DNA of 64,000 nucleotides from Alphaproteobacteria bacterium HT1-32 (lineage in GTDB: Bacteria; Pseudomonadota; Alphaproteobacteria; Rhodospirillales; HT1-32): the NCBI GenBank assembly GCA_009649675.1, contig WJPL01000002.1:682001-746000 (forward strand), written 5' to 3'. A model generated the notes under the pieces. That model was not told where the DNA came from, searched no databases, and saw nothing but the letters and a program-made list of their open reading frames with translations. Shown one piece after another: positions 52,692 through 59,683 of the stretch. The position numbers were made by a program, and so were the translations under genes. Every line of letters begins with the position of its first letter. Within the stretch, counting starts at the first letter, position 1.

Positions 52692-53473
52692 GCGGAACAG
52701 AAAACATCGCTTTGGAAGTCAGGGGTCTGTCGAAATCATTCGGTGGTGTGAAGGCCGTCTCTGATGTGCATTTCAATGTAAGGCAGGGTGAGCTTCTGGC
52801 GCTGATCGGCCCGAACGGGGCTGGCAAGACGACCTGCTTCAACATGCTGAATGGACAGTTACGCCCGAATGCCGGCAGCGTGATATTTGATGGTAACCAG
52901 CTGGTCGGCCGACGCCCCCGGCGGATCTGGCGTATGGGGGTTGGCCGTACCTTTCAGATTACGGCGACCTTCCAGACGATGACCGTACGTGAAAACGTAC
53001 AGATGGCTCTGATCAGTCATCATCGCGGGATTTTCGACCTTTTCCGATCTGCCGCTTCCCGTCATGTGGCCGAGGCGGATGCGCTGCTGGAACTGGTGGG
53101 GATCAGCGATCAGGCTGACCGTGCCTGTGGTGTGCTGGCCTATGGCGATCTGAAACGGGTGGAACTGGCAATCGCGCTGGCGAATGAACCAAAGCTGCTG
53201 CTGATGGACGAGCCGACTGCCGGGATGGCGCCGAAGGAGCGCATGGACCTGATGCGGCTGACCAAGAAAATCGTCGCGGAAAAAGGCCTCAGCGTTCTGT
53301 TTACGGAACATGACATGGATATCGTCTTCGGACAGGCCGACCGGATCATTGTGCTCAACCGGGGGAAACTGGTGGCTGAAGGAAAACCGGAAGAAGTGCG
53401 GGCGGACCCGCTGGTACAGCAGGTCTATCTCGGTGCCGGAACCACCTATGGCGCGGAGAAAGCAGATGCTTGA
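52685..53473 (+). CDS. livG: Liv-type ABC transporter ATP-binding protein LivG
   Basis: A 262-residue ATPase. Walker A is LIGPNGAGKTTCFN, the LivG-specific GVGRTFQITATFQTMTVRENV follows, the signature motif appears as LAYGDLKRVELAIALA (a degenerate form of LSGGQ, usual in LivG), and Walker B is LLLMDEPTAGM. It starts with GTG (52685 or 52688), overlapping the permease stop by seven bases, and its own stop overlaps the start of livF. Confidence 0.93.
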   Translation: MVSGTENIALEVRGLSKSFGGVKAVSDVHFNVRQGELLALIGPNGAGKTTCFNMLNGQLRPNAGSVIFDGNQLVGRRPRRIWRMGVGRTFQITATFQTMTVRENVQMALISHHRGIFDLFRSAASRHVAEADALLELVGISDQADRACGVLAYGDLKRVELAIALANEPKLLLMDEPTAGMAPKERMDLMRLTKKIVAEKGLSVLFTEHDMDIVFGQADRIIVLNRGKLVAEGKPEEVRADPLVQQVYLGAGTTYGAEKADA

Positions 53474-54167
53474 AGTCAGCAGCCTGAATGCTCATTACGG
53501 GCGTGCGCATATTCTGCATGACGTGGCCTTCTCGGTAGGACGTGGTCAGGTCGTCGCCCTGCTGGGTCGTAATGGTGCCGGAAAATCGACAACCATGAAG
53601 GCGATTGTCGGGATGGTACGCCCGACCAGCGGAGAGGTCCGATTCGACGGCCATTCAGTTGCCGGGCAGCTTTCCCACAGCATTGTAAAACTGGGGCTGG
53701 CTTATGTTCCGGAAGAACGCCGGATCTTTTCTGATCTGACAGTAATGGAAAACCTTGAAGTTGGGCGTCGCCCGCCACGGGAGGGGGCCCCGACATGGAC
53801 GCCGGAGCGTCTGTTCGAACTGTTCCCGAATCTCGGCGAGATGCGGACCCGGCCCGGTGGTCAGATGTCCGGTGGCGAACAGCAGATGCTGACGATCGCC
53901 CGTTCACTGATGGGAAACCCGACCTTTGTGCTGCTGGATGAGCCCTCGGAAGGGCTGGCGCCGATTATTGTCGAGCAGATGGCGAACACGATCCGGGAAC
54001 TGAAAAGCGAAGGCCTCACCGTGCTGATTTCAGAACAGAATCTGCACTTCGCAAAACTTGTGGCGGATCGGGCGATCATCATCGAGAAGGGTGAGATCAG
54101 ATATACCGGCACGATGGACGAACTTGCGGCGGATGAAAGCATCCGGTCCGCCTACCTGACGGTGTAA
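53466..54167 (+). CDS. livF: Liv-type ABC transporter ATP-binding protein LivF
   Basis: An ATPase of about 233 residues. Walker A is LLGRNGAGKSTTMKAI, the LivF motif LAYVPEERRIFSDLTVMENL is clear, the signature is MSGGEQQMLTIARSL and Walker B is FVLLDEPSEGLAP. The ATG at 53466 lies inside the end of livG (8-base overlap) and gives MLEVSSLNAHYG, the family start; the longer open frame upstream is out-of-frame livG sequence. It is the last transporter gene; hyuA starts three bases after its stop. Confidence 0.94.
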   Translation: MLEVSSLNAHYGRAHILHDVAFSVGRGQVVALLGRNGAGKSTTMKAIVGMVRPTSGEVRFDGHSVAGQLSHSIVKLGLAYVPEERRIFSDLTVMENLEVGRRPPREGAPTWTPERLFELFPNLGEMRTRPGGQMSGGEQQMLTIARSLMGNPTFVLLDEPSEGLAPIIVEQMANTIRELKSEGLTVLISEQNLHFAKLVADRAIIIEKGEIRYTGTMDELAADESIRSAYLTV

Positions 54168-54170
54168 TGA

Positions 54171-56222
54171 ATGTCTGAGCAGAATAATATCGTTGTCGGC
54201 GTTGATGTCGGCGGAACTTTCACCGACCTCATTGTTCTGGATACCGGAACAGGTGAGGTGCGGGTCGCGAAAGTGCCGACAACCGTTGAAAACCAGGCAT
54301 TTGGCGTCATGTCGGCGATCAAGGCAGGGGGCGTCGATCTGCCAACAGCAGGCAGTATCGTGCATGGTACGACAACGACCACGAATGCTGTACTGGAAGG
54401 CAAGGTTGCCCGATGTGGTCTGATCACGACGAAGGGGTTCCGTGATGTTCTCGAACTCGGTCGCCGGACCCGGCCAAAGCCTTACGGTCTGATCGGCTCC
54501 TTTGAGCCTGTGATCCCGCGCGAATTGCGCATGGAAGTGCCGGAACGCATGGATGCGGCGGGCGAGATCATTACGCCGCTTGATGAAGATGCTGTTATCT
54601 CGGCAATGGCTGCCCTGCAGGCGGCGGGGTGCGAATCGCTGGTTGTGCATTTCCTTCATGCCTATCGCAATCCGGTGCATGAACTGAAGGTGCTGGAGCT
54701 TGCGGCAAAACACTGGCCGAACGGTTACGTCACCGCAGGCCACAAGATATTGTCGGAATATCGCGAATATGAACGCGGTGTGACGGCGGCGGTGAATGCC
54801 GTCGTGCAGCCGGTTCTGCATCGTTATATCGACCGGTTGTCGAGTGAACTGACGAAGGGTGGATATCAGCGTGACCTGCTGGTGATGCAGGGCAATGGCG
54901 GCAGCGTCTCTGCGGCTGTTGTCTCGGAGACCGCAGTGCAGACGGTGATGTCTGGCCCGGCCTCCGGTGTCATGGCGGCGGCGGCAACGGCCCGTGCTGC
55001 CGGTGTTGACCGTGTCATCACCTACGATATGGGCGGCACGAGTTCCGATGTCGGCGTGGTGATCGACGGGGTGCCACAGGTAACCTCCGACATGGAACTG
55101 AAATATGCCATGCCGATCCATGTGCCGATGGTTGATGTCCATACCATCGGTGCCGGTGGCGGATCGATTGCCTGGATTGATGATGCGGGGATGCTGCGCG
55201 TTGGACCGCAAAGTGCCGGGGCGACGCCGGGGCCGGTCTGTTACGGTCGTGGCGGCACATTGCCAACCCTGACCGATGCCAACCTGGCACTGGGGCGGCT
55301 GGATCCGGCGGCATTGCTGTCGGTCGATAACCCGGTCACCATTGATGATATCCGCAGCGCCATCATGCGGGAAGTTGGTGACCCCCTCGGCCTGTCACTG
55401 GAAGATGCGGCTGCGGCCATTCTGCGTGTGGGAAATGACCTGATGGCAGGTGCTGTGCGTATGGTTTCTCTGTCCCGGGGACGTGACCCCCGTGACTTCG
55501 CACTGTTTGCCTTTGGCGGGGCAGGGCCGATGCATGCTGCGGCCCTGGCGCGGGAGCTTTCCATTCCCCGGGTTTTCCTGCCGGCACGACCGGGCATCAC
55601 CAATGCACTGGGCTGTATTGCAGCAGATCTGCGCCATGATTTCGTCAATACGCTGAATATGCCGCTGTCGGCACTGGATATTGAGGCTGCGCGGGAACTG
55701 GTTCGAAGTCAGGTCGCCAGCGGCAAGGCTGCGATCGAACGGGACAATGTGCCAGTGGAAGCCATCGAGTTTCTGTATACCGCAGACATGCAGTTTCAGG
55801 GGCAGACCCATGTGCTGTCGATCCCGCTGGATGGCCCGGATTTCACCTTGGATGAACTGCGGGACACATTCGAGAAAGTCTATTTTGAACGATTTGCCGT
55901 TGAGCTGCCGGAAATCCGGCCGGTTCTGGTGAACCTGCATACGGCTGCTATCGGGCGCCGGAAGCCTGTTCCGATGGAAGCCCTTGCGCCGAAGGGGGAT
56001 GCGCTGACCCTTGAAGGGGCGCAGGTTGGGTCACGACAGGTCTGGTTTGCTGTTGGTGGCTGGCAGGATACACCGGTGGTTGAGCGCAAACGACTGGCAC
56101 CGGGGGCCGCTTTCAGCGGTCCGGCCATCGTAACGCAGATGGATTGCACCAGTGTCATCGAGCCGGGAGACAAGGCGACTGTCGATGCGGTCGGGAATAT
56201 CATTCTGGAGGTCGCGATATGA
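54171..56222 (+). CDS. hyuA: Hydantoinase/oxoprolinase subunit A (ATP-dependent lactamase)
   Basis: A 683-residue HyuA. The acetate/sugar-kinase-like ATP fold is shown by VVGVDVGGTFTDLIVLD at the start, HGTTTTTNAVLEGKVARCGLITTKGFRDVLELGRRTRP, and later RVITYDMGGTSSDVGVV and TIGAGGGSIAWID. HyuA phosphorylates the amide oxygen of a lactam (hydantoin, 5-oxoproline and similar) so that HyuB can hydrolyse it. In this operon the lactam could be the ring product of the upstream reductase. The stop overlaps the hyuB start by four bases (ATGA). Confidence 0.9.
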   Translation: MSEQNNIVVGVDVGGTFTDLIVLDTGTGEVRVAKVPTTVENQAFGVMSAIKAGGVDLPTAGSIVHGTTTTTNAVLEGKVARCGLITTKGFRDVLELGRRTRPKPYGLIGSFEPVIPRELRMEVPERMDAAGEIITPLDEDAVISAMAALQAAGCESLVVHFLHAYRNPVHELKVLELAAKHWPNGYVTAGHKILSEYREYERGVTAAVNAVVQPVLHRYIDRLSSELTKGGYQRDLLVMQGNGGSVSAAVVSETAVQTVMSGPASGVMAAAATARAAGVDRVITYDMGGTSSDVGVVIDGVPQVTSDMELKYAMPIHVPMVDVHTIGAGGGSIAWIDDAGMLRVGPQSAGATPGPVCYGRGGTLPTLTDANLALGRLDPAALLSVDNPVTIDDIRSAIMREVGDPLGLSLEDAAAAILRVGNDLMAGAVRMVSLSRGRDPRDFALFAFGGAGPMHAAALARELSIPRVFLPARPGITNALGCIAADLRHDFVNTLNMPLSALDIEAARELVRSQVASGKAAIERDNVPVEAIEFLYTADMQFQGQTHVLSIPLDGPDFTLDELRDTFEKVYFERFAVELPEIRPVLVNLHTAAIGRRKPVPMEALAPKGDALTLEGAQVGSRQVWFAVGGWQDTPVVERKRLAPGAAFSGPAIVTQMDCTSVIEPGDKATVDAVGNIILEVAI

Positions 56223-57946
56223 GTACGCTTGATCCGGTCACCCTGACCGTAATCCAGAATGGCCTGCAACAGGTCTGTAACGAAATGGATCTGGCCTTCG
56301 TCCGCTCTGCCTTCAGTCCGGTGATTTCGGAAGCTCTCGACCGTTCTGACGGCATTTATGATGCCACCACGGGGGATCTGATCGCCCAGGGTGATCTTGG
56401 CCTGCCGGTATTTGTCGGGACCATGCAGTTCGGAACACAGGAGCTTATTGCCCGGGTGAAAAACGTGGTGCCCGGAGATGTGTTCATCGCCAATGACCCC
56501 TATCTCGGCGGTACGCATCTGATGGATGTACGGTTCTACCGGCCATTCTTCTACAAGGGTAAGCTCTTTGCCTGGCTGGCGAATACAGGCCACTGGCCCG
56601 ATACCGGCGGCATGGTGCCCGGTGGCTTTTCGGCGAATGCGACCGAGGTGGAGCAGGAGGGGCTGCGCCTGCCGTTTGTGAAGCTCTATAAGGCCGGTGT
56701 GATGGATGAGGAAATCCTCTCGATCATCCTGTCGAATATCCGGATTGCCGACCAGCGGATCGGGGATATCAAGGCGCAGGCTTCGGCACTGGCTGTCGGC
56801 GACAAACGCCTGACCGCATTGCTCGACCGTTATGGCGATGATGTCGTTCGGGAGGCAATCAACGAGTTGCGTGCCCGGGCGTCACAGCAGATGCGGGCCC
56901 GTATTACGGAAATTCCCGATGGTGATTACGAAGGCCGGGCGGTTGTCGATTCAGATGGTGTGATTGATGAGCCGCTGGAAATCGTCATGAAGGTCCGGAA
57001 ATCGGGGGAAGAGCTGTTCTTCGACATGTCGGAGTCCAGCCCGCCCTGCAAGGGACCGATGAACAGCGTCATCGCGACGACGAAGTCTTCGGTGTATCTG
57101 GCGATCAAGCATATCTTTCCGGAAGTGCCGATCAATGCCGGTACGTTCGAGCCGCTGCATATCACCGATCCGGAGGGGACATTTCTGTATGCGCGCTATC
57201 CGCGCCCGGTGTCCGGTTGTGCGGCGGAGGTAAGTCAGCGTATTGCCGAGGCGGTTTTTGATGCCTTGGCCCCGTCGATGCCGGACCGGATGTTTGCCGC
57301 ACCGGCAGGCAGCTCCGGTAATTTCAGCCTTGGCGGGCATGACCCGAAATCCGGGCAAAGCTATGTCATGTATGTGATTTCCGGTGGTGGCTATGGCGGG
57401 TCAAAGAACCTTGACGGGCTGACCAACGGCTGTTCGACAATCGGTATTTCCAAGACGACACCGATTGAGGTGATGGAACAGCGTTTCCCGGTTCTGTTTG
57501 AGGAATATTCCCTGCATGAAGGATCAGGCGGGGCAGGGCGGACCCGTGGCGGATTCGGGGTTAATTATACGGTGGCTGTCCGTCGAGGCGAGGCACAGGC
57601 CTCCATGGTGATGGATCATGGTCGTGTGGGGCCAAACGGTGCGTTTGGTGGCAGCACTGGCGGGATGAATCAGGTGGAGATCGAGCGCGGAGGGCAGATC
57701 TACCGTCCGCCGCATCGGTCCAAGGATCAGGGCATCGAGCTTCATGCCGGTGACCGGGTTCGGGTCTCAACCCCCGGTGGCGGGGGCTATGGTGATCCTT
57801 TTACGCGTCCGACAGAGAAAGTTGTCCGTGATGTGCAACGTGGCTATTACACCGTCGAACAGGCCAGAGAGCGCTTTGGCGTTGTGATTGAACCGGATTC
57901 ACTGTCCGTCAACGCAGCCGAAACCGGACGTTTACGCGGCGCATGA
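56219..57946 (+). CDS. hyuB: Hydantoinase/oxoprolinase subunit B
   Basis: The HyuB partner of about 575 residues. The start DPVTLTVIQNGLQQVCNEMDLAFVRSAFSPVISEALDRSDGIYD is diagnostic. FIANDPYLGGTHLMDVRFYRPFF and NTGHWPDTGGMVPGG (metal-binding region) follow, then SGGGYGGSKNLDGLTNG and the C-terminal RVSTPGGGGYGDPFTR motif. With HyuA it would open an activated lactam ring. It closes the long operon that began with the molybdenum hydroxylase. I see no clear terminator in the 106 bases that follow. Confidence 0.92.
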   Translation: MSTLDPVTLTVIQNGLQQVCNEMDLAFVRSAFSPVISEALDRSDGIYDATTGDLIAQGDLGLPVFVGTMQFGTQELIARVKNVVPGDVFIANDPYLGGTHLMDVRFYRPFFYKGKLFAWLANTGHWPDTGGMVPGGFSANATEVEQEGLRLPFVKLYKAGVMDEEILSIILSNIRIADQRIGDIKAQASALAVGDKRLTALLDRYGDDVVREAINELRARASQQMRARITEIPDGDYEGRAVVDSDGVIDEPLEIVMKVRKSGEELFFDMSESSPPCKGPMNSVIATTKSSVYLAIKHIFPEVPINAGTFEPLHITDPEGTFLYARYPRPVSGCAAEVSQRIAEAVFDALAPSMPDRMFAAPAGSSGNFSLGGHDPKSGQSYVMYVISGGGYGGSKNLDGLTNGCSTIGISKTTPIEVMEQRFPVLFEEYSLHEGSGGAGRTRGGFGVNYTVAVRRGEAQASMVMDHGRVGPNGAFGGSTGGMNQVEIERGGQIYRPPHRSKDQGIELHAGDRVRVSTPGGGGYGDPFTRPTEKVVRDVQRGYYTVEQARERFGVVIEPDSLSVNAAETGRLRGA

Positions 57947-58052
57947 ACCTGTCGGGTCAATTCACGGCGATGTCAGCTTGTTCCTCCTAGACATGACGGA
58001 TGCAGGAAGGTCATATGCCCCCGGTGTGTGATCCGCGACGACGGAGGACTAT

Positions 58053-58652
58053 GTGACAGGGTTGACCAGTCGGATTCTGGTGGGACTGCGGCGTATTGCC
58101 CGGTATCGGCTGGTGATTCCCATCAAGCGGGATCGTAATCCACCGGATTTCGTGGCGCGTGGTGTTGCTGTCGGGATGGTGATCGCGCTGACGCCGACTG
58201 TCGGTGTTCAGATGCCGATGGTTGCCCTGATCTGGCTGTTGTTTCGCACGATATCCCGGCAATTCGATTTCAGCGTCATCGTTGCGATGGCCTGGACCTG
58301 GGTGACCAATGTTTTTACGGTCGGCCCGGTCTATTACGTCTTCTTTGTTACAGGCCAGTTGATGCTGGGCCAGCATACAGACGTTCAGGGTTACGGTATC
58401 TTCGTCAACATGCTCTCGCAGAGCATGCATTCGGATGCATCCTTTCTCGAATCGCTCTGGGTATATACTGCCGGGTTGTTGCGGACATTCGGTGTCCCGA
58501 TGTTTATCGGCTCCATCCCTTGGGCTATTCTGGGGGGGTGGTTTTCTTACCGGCTGGCTCATCGCTACAGTGCTGCACAACAGGCCCGCCGCCGGAAGAA
58601 ACGCGAACTCAGGCTTCAGCGGCGAAATAAGCCCAGTTCAACTGCGTTGTGA
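58053..58652 (+). CDS. DUF2062 membrane protein
   Basis: A 199-residue inner-membrane protein with the DUF2062 pattern: a basic N-terminus (RIARYRLVIPIKRDRNPP), then FVARGVAVGMVIALTPTVGVQMPMVALIWLLF and WTWVTNVFTVGPVYYVFFVTG, with a third hydrophobic segment near IGSIPWAILGGWFSYRLAH. The tail is very basic (ARRRKKRELRLQRRNK). The function of the family is not established. It starts with GTG behind GGAGGA. Its last 44 bases overlap the 3' end of the convergent methyltransferase gene. Confidence 0.8.
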   Translation: MTGLTSRILVGLRRIARYRLVIPIKRDRNPPDFVARGVAVGMVIALTPTVGVQMPMVALIWLLFRTISRQFDFSVIVAMAWTWVTNVFTVGPVYYVFFVTGQLMLGQHTDVQGYGIFVNMLSQSMHSDASFLESLWVYTAGLLRTFGVPMFIGSIPWAILGGWFSYRLAHRYSAAQQARRRKKRELRLQRRNKPSSTAL

Positions 58653-59388
58653 GATAGGCTTCTCTGGTAAGCTCGGCCTCGCGATAGTTCTCGAATATCC
58701 TGACAGCTCCGAATCCGGCATTGGCAAGCTGCTGCAATACGGTTTCCGGCTGGCTGTAATAGGTAATCAGACGGAAATTGTGCGAGGCGTCCCGGACAAG
58801 ACTATACGGTGTCGTGTCGATGTTCCGGACGCTCAGATTGTGCCAGTGGAATAGGAGCCTCAGCCGCCAGTCCCTCAGCCAGTTGTCAGAGTTGGGATTG
58901 GCCGTCGGGGCAAAACGGGATTTCAGGCTGGGTGTCAGATGGGTGGAGAAGATGAACAGCCCGCCGGGCTTCACGATTCTCCTGATTTCCTGCAATGCGG
59001 CCAGCCGTCCCTGATGGGGGATGTAGTCGAGACCGTTGAAACTGAAAATTGCGACATCGAAAGAGGCATCATCGAATATCGACATGTCACGAACGTCGCA
59101 CTGGTGAAAGTTTTCGGCATGGGCCGGAAAGCGGGATTTACAGGCATCGACCATTTCCTGAGACAGATCGACGCCGGTGTAATGTTGTGCAATATCGAGC
59201 AGATAGGCGGTTGTCCGGCCACCGCCGACGCCGATATCGAGCATCCGGCTGCCCAGCAGGCGTTGTTTCAGGCTGTGAAAAAGGAATCGCTCCCCCGGAA
59301 GTATATCGGCCCGGCGCTGATATTGCGCAACGATGGCTTTATTCCGATAAGTCGATCGATTGAGAACCTCTAATTTGTCGTCGTTCAA
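58609..59388 (-). CDS. Class I SAM-dependent methyltransferase
   Basis: A methyltransferase of about 259 residues: RMLDIGVGGGRTTAYLLDIAQHYTGVDLSQEMVDACKSRFP (motif I and the acidic loop), DASFDVAIFSFNGLDYI (motif II) and RIVKPGGLFIFSTH (motif III). The frame opens from an ATG at 59508, but the extra 40 residues run through an inverted repeat next to a small-RNA promoter and look non-coding. The TTG at 59388 (MNDDKLEVLNRSTYRN) is preferred, though it lacks a good RBS. The substrate is unknown; the C-terminal half suggests a small-molecule acceptor. Confidence 0.75.
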   Translation of the reverse strand: MNDDKLEVLNRSTYRNKAIVAQYQRRADILPGERFLFHSLKQRLLGSRMLDIGVGGGRTTAYLLDIAQHYTGVDLSQEMVDACKSRFPAHAENFHQCDVRDMSIFDDASFDVAIFSFNGLDYIPHQGRLAALQEIRRIVKPGGLFIFSTHLTPSLKSRFAPTANPNSDNWLRDWRLRLLFHWHNLSVRNIDTTPYSLVRDASHNFRLITYYSQPETVLQQLANAGFGAVRIFENYREAELTREAYLTTQLNWAYFAAEA

Positions 59389-59415
59389 GGTCAGTTTACA
59401 GCCCTTATCTGTTCT

Positions 59416-59478
59416 GATTTCGCAATCGCAGCATATCTGGATGTGGTTTGGCGAGAAAAATGCTGCAATTGCGAAATC
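59416..59478. repeat. 18-bp inverted repeat upstream of the small-RNA promoter
   Basis: The 18 bases at 59416-59433 (starting GATTTCGCAAT) recur in reverse complement at 59461-59478 with 17 of 18 identical, separated by 27 bases. The right arm ends four bases before the -35 box at 59483. This looks like two operator half-sites or paired sites for a dimeric regulator of the small RNA or of the divergent methyltransferase gene. Confidence 0.55.
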
Positions 59479-59482
59479 GCAG

Positions 59483-59511
59483 TTGACAGCATGAGGCCGG
59501 ATTGCCATTAT
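59483..59511 (+). promoter_or_regulatory. Promoter of the MmgR-like small RNA
   Basis: A perfect TTGACA at 59483-59488, a 17-base spacer and CATTAT at 59506-59511 (four of six). The expected transcription start is near 59518, at the foot of the first hairpin of the RNA. Confidence 0.65.
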
Positions 59512-59517
59512 TTCTGT

Positions 59518-59601
59518 GTTGCAGCGGTTTCCGTTGCAACGTCCATCTTGGACGTTTCCTCCCTAGACTTGGGCCGTGCTTTTAGCACGGCCCCTTTTTT
59601 T
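59518..59601 (+). ncRNA. MmgR/alpha-r8-like small regulatory RNA
   Basis: A compact RNA of about 84 bases built of three hairpins. Hairpin 1 is GCAGCGG/CCGTTGC at 59521-59537, hairpin 2 is AACGTCCA/TGGACGTT at 59538-59556, and hairpin 3 is a 10-bp intrinsic terminator (59571-59593) with a T7 tract. Between hairpins 2 and 3 lies TTTCCTCCCT (59555-59564), an anti-Shine-Dalgarno sequence. From memory this exact 10-base motif and three-hairpin layout define the alphaproteobacterial alpha-r8 family, whose member MmgR in Sinorhizobium limits storage-granule (PHB) accumulation. It has its own promoter and no overlapping gene on the plus strand. Confidence 0.75.
59571..59601 (+). terminator. Intrinsic terminator of the small RNA
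   Basis: GGGCCGTGCT (59571-59580), loop TTT, AGCACGGCCC (59584-59593) and then CTTTTTTT. It is directional for the plus strand only; the minus strand would read an A-tract. The 82 bases to the end of fdsA hold only a short CCCATT/AATGGG hairpin. Confidence 0.9.
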
Positions 59602-59683
59602 GCCCATTATACAATGGGTTGGAAATTCTTGTTCAGCTTCTTAAATCCGCCCGGCATGGCAACAGCTGTCGCCAGGCAGAGTT

